DNA from: Apteryx mantelli | Taxonomy: Eukaryota > Chordata > Aves > Apterygiformes > Apterygidae | Assembly: GCF_036417845.1 (NCBI RefSeq) | Contig: NC_090013.1 | Location: 1,183,001 to 1,247,000 of the forward strand | DNA: 64,000 nucleotides | Direction: 5' to 3' | The notes under the pieces: model-generated | What the model was told of the DNA's origin: nothing | Databases searched by the model: none | The model's input: the letters and a program-made list of their open reading frames with translations, nothing else | Part shown: in pieces, positions 21,451 to 34,200 of the stretch | Position numbering within the stretch: the stretch's first letter is position 1 | How the letters are laid out: every line of letters begins with the position of its first letter | Made by a program: the position numbers and the translations under genes

Positions 21451-21599
21451 GGTGCAGCCCCGTTGCACGCGCGCGACTCCCCTCCACCACCCCCCCCACG
21501 CGCGGGCCCGGCCACGCGGGGGCGCGCACCTGCCCCCTCCCCCCCCCAAACCGGCGCGCGGGTTGGGCGCGCGGGCTCGGGCAGGGGCGGAGCCTCCCC

Positions 21600-22216
21600 G
21601 GGTGCAGCCAATGGCAGCGACGCGGGGGGGCGGGGCGGTGAGTCGTTCCCCTCGTGCGGCGCCGTAGCTTCGCGCTCCCATGAGGTGTGTCCTTCCTGGG
21701 GGCCCGTAGAGGGGGAGGGGGCGCCGCTATGGCGCTAGAGTCTCGAGGCGGAGCTGTCACGCCATTGGGCCCGCCCTGTCCCGGCTGGCCAATCAGAGAG
21801 CACCGCAGTGATGGCACCGCCTTCTCGTGAGCTGACAATCGTAGCATCCAATCATCGCTCGGCTTCGCCGGGGCCATTGAGGAACGAGCCCACCCTTGGC
21901 CAATGAGCAGCCGGCGCCCATTCGATTGCCATCCGCTCCCGCCACTGGGCGCCGGGGCTGCGGCCGATTGGCATCGAGGGCGCCCTATGGAATGTAAGAG
22001 AGAAGGTGAGCGACGGCCGCCAGCAGCCAATGGAACGCGCGAGCCCTTGGGCGGCGCAGCCAATGCCGGCGGCGCGGGGGCGGGCGGCGCGGACCACCCG
22101 GCCAATGAGGCCGGGGGAGGCGGGGGCGGCGCGGCCAATGGGGTCGGGAGGCGGGGCCGGCGCGCCGCCGTTACCGTCTCGCGCAGGAGGCGGCGGCCGG
22201 CAGCGGCGCCGCCATC
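21600..22216 (+). promoter_or_regulatory. AKAP8L: AKAP8L promoter / CpG island with ten CCAAT boxes
   Basis: CCAAT on the + strand starts at 21608, 21789, 21848, 21900, 22027, 22050, 22102 and 22135; inverted copies (ATTGG) start at 21764 and 21967. The region is GC- and CpG-rich without a clear TATA box. Most boxes have flanks such as GCCAATGAG or GGCCAATCAGAG, which fit NF-Y preference. Start codon context is gccatcATGa. The exact transcription start cannot be placed. Confidence 0.75.
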
Positions 22217-22229
22217 ATGAGCTACTCAG
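22217..22229 (+). CDS. AKAP8L: AKAP8L exon 1 (coding part)
   Basis: ATG AGC TAC TCA G followed by gtgagg; 13 coding bases, phase 1 out. It encodes MSYS, as expected for AKAP8L (human MSYT). The 5' untranslated start is not defined. Confidence 0.85.
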
Positions 22230-25200
22230 GTGAGGGGCGGCGGGACAAGATGGCGGCGGGTGGGGCGGCCCCGCGGGGGCCCCGGCGCTTCGCTGAGGCG
22301 GCGGGGCGGCTCCGGCCGGTGCCGCGGGGCTCGGGCGGGCGCGGCCGGTGCGCGGCTGAGGCGGCGCCGCGGGCCTGGGCGCCGCCTCCGGGGGAAGAAG
22401 CGCTGCGGGAGGGGGGCGGCGGCGGTGGGGCCCGGCCTTTCCGCCGCCCCGCAGGCCCGGGTGGGTGTGTTGGTCAGCCGGCCCCGCCGCCGCGGGCACC
22501 TGCTCGCCGGGGCTCGAGCTAACGGGTTGATTGCGGGCGGGGCCGTCAGCGGGCTCGGCACGGAGCCGCCCCCCCCCCCCCCCCCCCCCGCGCAGTGCCC
22601 GGTTTGGGGGCAGGAGCTGCCCTAAAACCCGCTGCGCCCCGACACTGACACTTCACCTTTCCTTAGCCGTGAGTCTTTCCCAAGCGTTGGCCCAGAACCC
22701 CTAAAAATCCACCCAAAAAGCCCCTCACCTTGTCCCAAGCGATCCCAGCAAACCGGGCGCACCCCGAGGCCGAGCGGCGCCGCGACCTTTGCCAGCCCCG
22801 AACGACCCCGGCGGCGCCGGGAGCTCCACAGAGAAGCTCCGGTGCCGAGCGACGCTCCCCTGCTGCTCCAAAAACGTGGTATCGCCGTCGTTTGGCTTAA
22901 TTAGCTTCTCCCCGATTTATCGATTTTTAATCCAGCTGCCTCTGGTCGAGGGGAGCTTCGCGCGAGCGAGCAGGTTGCGTCCGTAACGCTCCTTTCTGAC
23001 TTAATTCAAGTTCGCAGTGGGTCTGCCGCTTCTCCTCTTATTTTGTACACCCTCATTCGTTCTTTTCCGCTGGCTCTCGGAGCAGCGTCCGGGCTCACCT
23101 GTGGAGCGATAAGTAGTAGCGTCCGTAGGGAAGGTGCTCCCTGCCGCGTTTCCTATCGGCTCCGTTTCTCCTCCGAGCGCCTTTTGCCGGAGCCTGACAC
23201 GCCTAACTGCGAAGGTGAAGAAAAAGAGCCACCTTCCGACAAGGGGAGTTTTCGTTTTGGAAAGGGGGCGGAAAAAAATAGCCATGAATATCTGCAAAGC
23301 TAAATCACTTTCCCGAAGGGCGGTAGCGCGTGTTTGGATTCGTAGGAGCGGAAACGATGCACTCCAGCGCCCCGGTTCGCGGGACTTGTTCCCAAACGAG
23401 CGTCGGGGTGACGGCGCCTAGACTCCAACTGAAGCGCCCCCGAGTCACGGAGAACGTGGGATGGGAATGCCTTGTCTGTGGCCCCGCGCAGGTGTGGATG
23501 CACCGAGATCTTGTCTTTCCGGCCCAGTCTCCGAATCGTTCCAGGAAATTTTTGGCCTCAAAGGGCAGCTGAATGTCAACTCCAGGAGATTCCAGGCTGG
23601 TGTGTGAAGGGAACAGCTTAAAACTTTCTCAATGAGTTCCAGCCCCTCTGGAGCGGTTTTGCTTCCGAGGGATGCGAGATCTCCTGCACCTTCCTGGACG
23701 TGTTACCCGCACTGGCAAAGCGCTCGGTGCCGGAACTGGTGCGGGTAGTGGCAACGCCGGAAGAGGAGGGCGTGTGCGTTTTGAGCGCCCCAAAAAGTGC
23801 CTAGCGTTTTCTGAAGCACTTCGGAAGCCGTCGCTGAAAGTTACGGGAGACAAACGTACTTCGGAAGCGATCGCGGACGCGCGTTCAGTCATGGGTGGGG
23901 GCTCGGAGGGATTCGCGTGACAAAAAGCGCCCGGTGGGGGGACGCGAAGCGGAGGCCATGTGTCAGTCGACGGCTGGATTGCGGCACGTCGAGTCTCCGG
24001 CGATTCCTTCTTTCCTGGCCAAGGTCAAGCTGTGCGTTTGTCTAGAGCTCGGGTCCCTGGCAAAACGGTTGCGCTTCCCACTGCTTTTCCCGCAGGTGCG
24101 GAAATCGTTCTCCCCCTGGATGGCTGTTTGCGGCCATCGATGCCAGGAACTTCATGAAATAAAATGCTGGGGGGGGGGTTTTTTTTGCACGAGCCGGGCA
24201 AGGATGTCGCTCTTCTGGCCGCGCGTCCTGCTTGTCATTGCTGGGGCGACGTTACGGCCTGTTCTGTCCGACTGTTTGGCGTGACCCTCTTGGACTGCAG
24301 AGGGTGTTGCTGACTTCGGATGCTGGGTAGCAGAGGACTCTCTTCAGCCGCAAACGTTGGGATTGCGCTAAACTCGGCTCTGACTGCTTTTTCTTTTTTT
24401 TTTTTTTTTTTGGTCTCTTTCTAGGTTACGGAGACTGGAACTCTGGGACGAACCGAGGCAAGTACATTAAAAACTCGAGTAATTTTCCGTCGGATTGATT
24501 TATTAGCTTCCACATCCCGGCTCCCGTGAGTTTCCTGAGCCCCAGGGAGACGTGCCGAGGTCGGTGACGAACCAGCCGTGTCTCTGATGCGGCGTGGAGG
24601 CTGCGCGGCCTCTCGCTATTCTGCTCCTGCAACTAACTCACTCTTATTTTAAAAACCGTTTTGTTGGAGTGAATTGGTGCTTCTCGGCCTCCTGAAATTC
24701 AAAAAAAGCTTAAAATTTTCCAGAGTTGTTTAATCTTTGTGGCAGAGTGGGAAAGGACTGATTAGCTGATGAGTCTCGTGTGACGGGACCGGCTCCTAGT
24801 TTTATTGCAGTAAGAAGGGCGGTGGAGATTCGGTCCGAGGGTTTGTTTGGATGCGGGTATGCTTTGGCAGAGAGAAACCTATAGGTCCTTGCTGTGTTTT
24901 ATAGGATTTATACAAGCAAATTGTTCTCTTAAACCTTTGTGGTCGCCACAGTTAAAAATTGGCAGGTCGCTTAAACAGAACTTTGCGCTTGTTTTAATTC
25001 CCCTTGCTGTGACGACCGCTTGGGGCAGGGAGATTTTTGCCTCTGAATTCACATCCGAACGTTCTCTAAGCCCTATAACAGGAAATAAGAATGGCTCTTT
25101 TTCATTCCAGGCTATGAGGGATACAATTACGGCTATGGATATGGTCAGGATAACTCGGGCAGTTACGGATACGGCATGGCAGCTTCCAACTCCTGGGAAA

Positions 25201-28200
25201 TGGCCAACTCGGATGTTGACATGAACCCCGACGCCTCCGGTGGCGGCAACGCCGACGCCGTTATAGCAAAAATGAACCAGCGCTTAGACATGGTGTCGCA
25301 CCTAGATACGGACACGATGCAAGGAGGACACTACGGCTCGGGTGGAGACAGGTGAGTGCGGAGCGTGAGGAGACTCGGTAACGGCCACGCTGGAGTCGTT
25401 GCCACTCGTTTTTTCTTGGCCAGCCTTGTTTTTTTGGCCTTTTCCTGTATTCTGACTCAGCTGAGCATCCGGAATCGGCTCAGCTGCCCCCTTTTCCTCC
25501 GCTTTAACTGTACAATATGAATTTACACCATGTCTTGAGCGATGTCTTGCGAAAAAATCCAACTTCAGTACTTAGAGCGCAGCGTTTCCATCCGTGGCTG
25601 AAATTATTTGGCCGCCTTCGGTAAAATAACAGTAATAAGGAATCGTTTTTGCCTGTTCTCGGGAGCTTGCTGATGTACTTGACTTCCAGAGCAGCGTTAA
25701 GGAAAATAAGGAGCTACTTCGTATTTGATCTGAGTTTAAATTATTAGTTTAGATTTAGAGACTGACTGCTGCCGCTTAAACGCCTTTTTTGTAGCCAGCG
25801 TCATAGTAAATTTCTGGATTTACAACGCAGTTTACTCCTTGCTGATCTTTATTAATATTTCAGTACTAATAAACAGCCCCAAAGACTTCCTATGTATTAA
25901 CTTCCGCTGTGAGTTTTTAGCCAGGACTTGATATTTCTGCAGGGTAGCTATTTAGTCCATTTTTTCCCCCTAAATCTTAGGCAAATAAAATACCACGGTG
26001 CGTTGTCCAAAGTAAAGTTCAGGAATAAATACTAGTCAGGCGCAACGTACCGATGTGACCGTTTCCTCCTCCATTCCTGCGCGTGCGGAGCAGCAAGTTG
26101 GCAAAGCGTTCGCAGAGCTGCGCGTCTCTACTACTAATTAAACTATTACTAATTGTTTTGGCGGGTTGCTCGTTTTAACGGCGCTCAGCGCACGGTATTT
26201 CTAGAAAGGGGCTGTTAAACTCTTCCCCCGGCTTCCTGCCTCTTTGAACCCAATTTGGGGCTTCCCGGCTCTGCCGCTTTAGCTCGCGGGTGGCTCGGAG
26301 CTGGCGGTTGGCCGCTCGTGGGCGCGATGCTGCCCGCTACGTGCGTTTCTACTGATAGTTGGTGTTGCTGGGCCGGATGGGAGCGGAATAGCAGCTTTGC
26401 CTCTATGAAAAGGCAAGAAGCCCCAAAATTCCCGCTCCGCGCAGGAAATGATTAAAACCGCCACAAAAGAAAGTACATAATTTGGAGAACGTCAGCTCCG
26501 TTTTCTAGTAGAATAAAGGCGCTGCTCAACCTCTCAGCTGCTCGGGCTTATTTGCAACTGGACACCGGTCCCTTTGCCTTGGTGACGGACTTTGTAGCCT
26601 GAATGATTCTTCCTGTATTGAGTTGGGGTGATTTTCTTCCGACCTTGGATTCGGGGTGCCATCTTCTCCCCAGCTGGCTTCCTACCTATTGCCTCGCTCT
26701 CGAGGCCTCACCCGAAAACCCGACGGGGGACGGCGCAGCGCTCCGGCATTGCCTTCTTGCGCAACGCGGAGCTGAGCGCCGGGGTGGGTGCGGGGTTTCT
26801 TCCCGGCTCGGCTCCGCGGTCAAAGCAGAGCGCCGTGGCGAAGCCCGCGACTCTTCCGGTGCAAAGTACGTGCCGCAGTCGCTTGCTGAGGAACGTAAGG
26901 CTAAATAAAAATCCTCCGCAGCCTTCTTCCCCAGAGGGAAAAAGGAAAAACTTGATTAAAAACCATCCCAACCATTTATTTATGTTGGCTTTTCCACCCA
27001 GAAGAAGTTTCTTAGAGGACGCTTGTGCCTGCAGGAGTGGGAAAACAGGGTCTGTGACCGTAAGTCTTTGATAGCGCCAAGATAGTCCTTAAGCAGATGA
27101 GGGCCAAACCGCCCTGTTCTTGGAAGTATTTCTGGACAGAGCTGGGGAGGAAGTGGAACTCGCCGCGTGGCCAAGTCTTCGTTTCACTTCAGCTTCTCCC
27201 AACGCTCCGTTTGAAGCGGATGCCTGGGAAAGGGGGGCGAACGCTTTCAAACGATCCGTGTCCCTGCGCGTCTCAACCGATGAAGGAGCTTTTGCTCAGC
27301 TTGGTGACTCCCTGGCGTATTAAACGGGGCGTATCGCGGTAATTCTCCAAGAAACGCGTGGTTTGAGGGGCTCCCTGGTGGCAGGTGTATCTTTAGTTTT
27401 CCCGTCTCCGAAGATCTCCAGTCCTTCTGCCGTGTACGGAGGTAGAACCGAATCCTTGCAGCTCCGTCGCCACTAAGCGCCCTTCCGCTGGCCCGTGCCC
27501 CGTCCTGACCCCCCATCCCACGCGATAGGGGAAAAACTCCCATGTTGAGTGCAACATCTAGTGATTTTTTTTTAAAAAAAGAAAATAGAAACGGTTCTGT
27601 TTTGGAGGGATTTGTTTGCTTAACCTCTGCTGCCGTTTCTCGGCAGGCTCTAACGCGGTGCCCGATGCGCTCACTGACCCGATCGCTTGCTGTGCCGCTC
27701 TTGCAGGTACGATTCCTACGAGTCCTACGACTCGAGGTCTTCGCTGAACGACCGTGATCTGTACAGATCCGGCTACGATTACGGCGAGGCCGAACACGAC
27801 AACGACAACGCTTACGAAGGCCACTACGACAACTTCTACGGGAACCGCAGGGACCAGTACCAGAACCGAGCGCGGGACAACTTTGGCCAGCGGGGTCAGA
27901 ACTGGGCCAGAGACGGGCGCAATAACAGACCCATGGCGTCTTCGTACTCCGGGCGCATGGGCGGACAGTGGAACGAGCCGCCGCAGTCGATGGGAGGCCG
28001 GGGCCTCGGCCCCCACGGCTCCTCTAGGCTCCCGTCCCTCTTCTCCCACAACATTATCCCCGAACTCAACATGTTCCAGGGAATGCGAGGTTTCTCTGGA
28101 AACATGCGCTTCGGAGGAGGCATGATGAAACAACGAATGAGGAGGAACTGGAAAATATGGGACTCGGATTTTAAAGTAAGTGCTCGGGCAGTACCCTCGC

Positions 28201-31200
28201 ACCCGTTTAGCTTGAATAGACGCTCAGCGTTTCCCAACAGACCCGCGTGTCCAGCCGCAAAGGACGCGCTGGGAAGCGGTAGTACATAGTTCTGTTCGTT
28301 ATTAGCTTGGCATCGTGGTGTGTTTTCTCCCAAGCAGACCGAGGAGGCCACGCTCGGTCGCAGAGCGGTATTCGTATGTGGGATGTTTTAATCAAAAAAC
28401 CCTTATTTTTTTTTTAAAGGTAGGAAAATATTGCAGTCTTCTGTGGTGCAATGTGGTATTTTATAGGGCAGAAGTGGTGGTACTGTCTTGCGTGACCAGC
28501 TTTGCCTATCAGAAACGTACCTGTGTGTGCAAACGAGCGTCTAGAAATCGCGCAAATGAGCAGCTGCTGGCTGGAGGGGGGGCGTCTGCCGCTATTGCGA
28601 GGATTAACCTTCCTCTTCCCTCGCAGCTGCAGAAGAAGAAAATCAAAAAGGACCCCACCGCGAAGAAGCGAAAGCAAACAAACAGCTCGGATGAACCTGA
28701 CAGCAAGGCGGCGAAAACCGACGGCTCCGATAACTCGGATTCTGACAACGGTAAGCGCGGGGCTGCTCCGCGACCGCGTCCCTGGTGATAGAAACCCGCC
28801 GGTCGTTACTTCTGGCGGAGTCGTCTCGCTTTGTTGCGAGCGTGGCGCGGCGATAAATCTGCTAGTGTTGATCTCGGCCGGATTACCGCCCTTCTTGTGC
28901 TGACTGTGCCCTTCCTTTCAGAGGAGGGAACCGAAGGAGAATCGGGAGAAAAAGAGGAGAAAGAGGGCTCCAGAGGTGTAAGTGACTCCCGAAAACTTGC
29001 GCTTTCTCGCGGCTACGCTGTAGTTCTGCTTGGAGGTGGAGCAGTGCTGGAGCTAGTCAGGAGGCAAAGCCTCGATGAGGGGGGGTGGATGGCAGCAAAA
29101 TATTCCGTTGAGGGAAGTGTGGACATTACGGGGGCTTCCTGACTACACCCGTCAGGCGCAATATTCAGGTGTCACTGCAAGGCACCCAAACTGTACAGCG
29201 TTTAAAAACACTGTAAGATACCCACGTCCAAAGAGCTCTAAGTGGCGAGGAAAAACGAATCAAAATGGCCGCGTCGGAAAGACGCAACGGAGGGAACCGA
29301 AGCGTGGGATTATGTCGCCTCTCTCTATATGGCGGCTGGAGGGTTTGGTTCCGATGGCAACGTTGGCACCGGAGATGGCTCCTACCGCCGCTCTTCCGTG
29401 CGGCAGTACGAGCCTCTGGGGAGGGGTTGAGAAGCAGCATGCCGGTGAAGATGTCCAACTAGCTCCAGGCGCTCGTTTTCTAGAGGCTCGCGCGTGACTC
29501 GAGATGGTCTTAACTTACCGCCGTTGCGTTTCAGGAGGGGGAAGATGAAGAAGGAAAAGATTCGGAGAAAGGTGAGTTGGTGTGCTTGCGTGTGACAGCT
29601 CGCAGAAAAGAGAGCAGAGGGCTTGTTCGCGCTCCGAAGCTCTGCACGGAGCATAACCCGCCTCCAGTTGAGCACTCTGACATGGCCAGAAGAGATCGAA
29701 CGGTTAAATCTGACACCGAGGGTTCCTCGATCCTTATCGAATCCACTTGCCTTGTGGCTTCGCTGTCCTCTTCTGGCTTGTTGTGCCTCAGAGACCTGAG
29801 TTAGCTGCCACACCTCCATGTCAAAGGGCACTTTGGCTTCTGCGCATGCCCTAAAGTCCCCTGGGGACGCTGGTCTGGTGCTGTGCTGGGTATCGGAGGT
29901 GGGACACTACAAGCGAGCACAGGCAGGACTGGGCCAAGCTCTCGGCTGGTGCCGGCAAGTAGTTGCGAGGCTCAGGTGGGAGCCGCGTCGCCGTAGCCAG
30001 TGGAGAAAGACGGGGCCCTTCTGGGGCACGACTGAGCTGCTCCGCAGGATGAGACCCGTCAGATCTGCCCCGACTGAGGATGGGGACTAGCTCCGCCGTA
30101 GTGTTTGCGTTCAGTTGGGTGAATCCCGTCCTTTGTGTCTGCTCAGGGATAAGGAAAGGCTGTAAAAGTCCTGCTAGGGAGGAGCTGGATCCCTTGGTCA
30201 AGGTAGGTTGGCCCTTTGGTGAAGCTACTAGCCTGGGGCTTCAGGGAACCGGATTCATTTGCCTGCTGTGCCGCGGACTTGATTTTTGGGGGTAAGTTGT
30301 GCAGCCTGGGCCCGTCTGCCTGTTACAGTGCTCGGACAGCACGGGGCTAGTCGCCAAAACGCTGTGATACCCCGGGACAGCTTAGAGCAGCAGGTAGGGA
30401 GAAGGTCCTTAGAGAAGGGCTGCAAAGAGACCAGCCCGCACGACGCGTAGTGAGTCGTTGCTGCCCGTCACGCTGATGGGAGCGTGAATTTAAGCCTGCA
30501 CGCGTGCCGGGGCAGGCGGCCAGAGAAGCTGCTTCTCCGCCTTGAAAATAATGGCGGTGTAAACTCGTTCCCCTTATCCGAGCTTTCTTAATTCGTTGCC
30601 GGTTTTTATTTTGAGGCCGAGCAGCTCAGAGTGGGCATGTCTTAAAATCAAGCCTGTAACTAATTAACTTAGAACCTTATAAAACCAGAATAGTAAACAG
30701 AAATTAAAAGAAAGGTCTGGGAAACCACATTCGATGCATTTTTCTCCTGTGGTCCCACCATCTTTCCCCCCCCCTAGTTGTCCCAACGCAGCTTTTTCTG
30801 GAAAGCTGAGCCAGGGATGGATGGCGCCGCCGTAGAAATCGGAGGCAAATCTTTAATTGGCCAGCAGGAGGCACTGCAAGGGAGCAGCTTCTGCTGTTGC
30901 TTCTTGAATCTGCGGTATTTCTAGATTGTGCGGGTTGGTCAGGCTGCCTACTAAAACTTGTTTAGGGAAATTCTCTTTGATCAGGTGGTGGCCTCAAGTA
31001 GTGCCCTGAAATACAACCTGCTTTAAACACTTAGGTGCTTTAACAATTCAAGAAGAGATCAGTCAAATCAAACGCAAATTGCAGGCGGGCAAGAAAACTC
31101 AAGAGCGGCAAAAGAAGAGGCATCGGGATCGCATGGTAGAAAGGTAATGTCTCCCTTTTTTTTAAGTGATGATGCATGCTTCCTCCTCTGGGAGGACGAT

Positions 31201-34200
31201 GGTAGCCACAGCCTGGGCCCTTCTTTTTGTTCCCGGTTGTCCTGCTGCTCTGTCTATTCCTTGGATGAGTTGCTGTGCTCTCCTGTCAATCCTGACTGTA
31301 ATGTTTGATGTGCTGTCATGGAGGCTAGTCTTGGAAGTCCGTTTGCATCTGTCCATCCTTAAAAGAAGAGGTAGATAAAGATGGGAAAGTCTCTAGGAAG
31401 TATCCCACAACTGCTTAAAGGGTTGGAGACCTCCGAGTAGTGGTTTATCTGTCACCCCTTAACTGTAGACCAAAGGAGTAGATCTAGTGAGCAGGAAAGT
31501 GGTACCCTGTAGAGCAGGGAGCTGGAATGGATTGGTTTGAAAATCGCGTCCGTTCACATCCAGCTGTCTCGACAGGATCCAGTTTGTGTGTTCGTTATGC
31601 AAATACCGGACCTTCTACGACGACGAGATGAACAGTCACCTGGAGAGCAAATTCCATAAGGAACACTTCAAGTTTGTTGGGACCAAACTGCCTCAACAAA
31701 CAGCTGACTTCCTCCAGGTGGGCGTCTTGGCGAAGTTTCTGTCCTCTAGATTGTTGCAGTGCAGTCTTAGTTGATAAGACCTTTATTTAAGAGCTCCTTT
31801 CTCTTACTTTTATTTCTCCATTTATTTATGGAGCTGCTGTAAAGCCCCTGAACTGCCCCTCCAAATAACTGGATGGGAAACTACTAGAAAAGGTGGAGTA
31901 AAGTTGGGTACTGAAGCATCAGAGCTGCTCTTCCAGCTCTGTTGTAGCTGCCCTCTTCCTTCCAAGGTTGCTTAACCTCTGTGGTCTTACTGGTCGTAAT
32001 GGCAGGAAATAGAGACTATTTGCCTGCCGTAGACTTTGTGCCTGGGACGGGTGGCTTAAGCGCTCAAAGGAGTGGCAGCGTTTCCCGTGATAAAATGCAC
32101 ATGGGGCTTTGCAGGACTTTCAGGTGCATCTCTCTAGTGTGTCCACACTGAGCGTGGAAGCGGGGGGAAAAAAAAGGTTCACAACAAATCTTCTGCCACG
32201 CAGGAATACGTTGCTAACAAAACTAGGAAAACCGAAGAGCGCCGTAAAGCGATTGAAGACATTAACGCAGTCATTCAACAGATCTATAGGGACCAAGATC
32301 TTACGCAAGGTAAGAGCTGCTACCCCGGTACGAGGAAGACGGTTCTTTTGTAACGTGTGATGGCTGCCTGGTCAAAAAAAGTTCCACTGCGCGAACGGTA
32401 TAAACGGAAGGAGGTGAGCCTGCAGGAACCCGCTGGGGCGTTGCTGAAGAGGGAAAACCTCACGTATATTCGAGTGCGCCATCAGCCGCTTCAGGTTATT
32501 CCCCGGCTTTGTTGAAGCTACCTAGATGATTAGCTGACTGAAGAGACTTTTTTTTTTCCTTCTTTTTTTTTTTTTTTGCATAGCCGCAGTGCTGATGCAG
32601 CTGCAGCTTGCAATTGCTCATCTTTGCAGCGCGCAGCCAGGCTTGTATCTGGGCCACCAGCGTCGCGTTAACCTGTCTGCCTATAACGCGCGTTTCCCTT
32701 GGCTCCTGTCCTGCGCCCTGCGAAAACCGTTTTTGATGCAGGCGGAAGAGTCGAAGATGAGTTTGTTGTTAACGCAGGCTGCGCTAAACTCCGCAGCGCG
32801 GTTCCCTGAATTACGTTCCAGTTAATGCCGCTCTTATCTTCCTTTTCAGATGTTGGCATGGAGCATTTTATTAAGAAGGTTGAGGCTGCTCACTGTGCTG
32901 CTTGTGACCTCTTCATCCCGATGCAGTACGGCATCATCCAGAAACACCTGAAGTCCCTTGACCACAACCACAACCGCAGGGTGAGTACGCAGCCTGGCAG
33001 CGCTCTGCCTGGCTGAACGAATGCGCGCAACCTTCTCCCTACGATGGGAATCCCGTTTCCGCGGTTTTGTAGGATTCAGCCGTGCAGAAGCTGGCCAGTA
33101 AGGGGTCAGCAGGATTTGAGCGACTTCAGCAAAGCCTCTACCGCTCGTCCCAATCCGAAAATCTCGTGTCTCTTACGCTGTTCCTTGCAAAAGCTGTGTC
33201 CTAATAGTCTGGCTTTCCCTCTTGCAACAAAATCATCTTCTATGTACAGATAAGCTTTACTACAGTCGAGTGATCCAAGCTGATGGCTGTCTGTTGTTCA
33301 ATCACCTAGAGGCAGCAGCTCTTTTTGGTTATAAAGTACACGTGTTGGCATTTAGATCTTATTGACGCGTTGCTGTGGCAACATTGAGCAGACTGTGTTA
33401 CCATCTGTGGTACCGTTCAGCTGTTCTTTGGGGCTTACATGTCAACACAATCAGAGCCTACAAGCTGCCTTTAAATTTCGGTGCCCAGAGACTGAAAGAT
33501 GAAACAATCGCGTTTGTGGAACTGGGTAAACCAAACCACGTGCCCCTGCCAGGCTGTTGTTCACCTCTCCAAAGCTTTGCACATCCAGCACAGAATCCAA
33601 TAATGTGTAGAAGACTGCAGACTTCTTAAAAGTGAAGAACTTCTTAAATTCTCAAATATCTTGCTACTCACCTGAGTGCCTAAGTGTGCTCTGTGCAGGT
33701 GCCACTGTAGCCTGTCTTCAGCTGTTGAGACACATGGCTCTAATTACTGGACTGGTAAGTTAATTCAGGACAAGTATCTAAGTGTGCTTCTTTCATACTC
33801 CCGTATAGGCCATGATGGAGCAGTCCAAGAAGTCGTCACTAGTAGTTGCAAGAAGTATTCTCAACAACAAATTAATCAGTAAGAAACTGGAGCGCTACCT
33901 GAAGGTAGGTGTCCGCAGAGCAGCTTGGTGTTGGGTCGAGCGGGTTGCAGCGCTAGGTGCTCTTAACTACAGTGGTCGTTAGCTGAACCTCAAGGCAACT
34001 TGTAATGTTTCAGTAACACGTTGGGTTCCTGGTTGCTGTCGAGTTTTTCATCATCGGGTCCCTACAGTGTCAGGTGACTTCATCTGTCATCTCCTGTCCC
34101 ATGTGTTACTCCTAATCCTGAGTGAGCAGGATGAACAAAGCCTCCAGATTAAAGGAGGGAGGTTTGGCTAGAGACCCTGACCCCTGTCTTGTGCTGTAGC

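Noticed and set aside
20866-21641. Cys/His-rich frames resembling zinc-finger or toxin-like peptides
   Set aside because: They come from alternating TG/CA repeat DNA; no spacing pattern, start context or splice support.
31166-31380. Possible coding exon or retroviral fragment in AKAP8L intron 8
   Set aside because: Neither strand gives a recognisable protein; it may be old repeat, but I cannot support a call.
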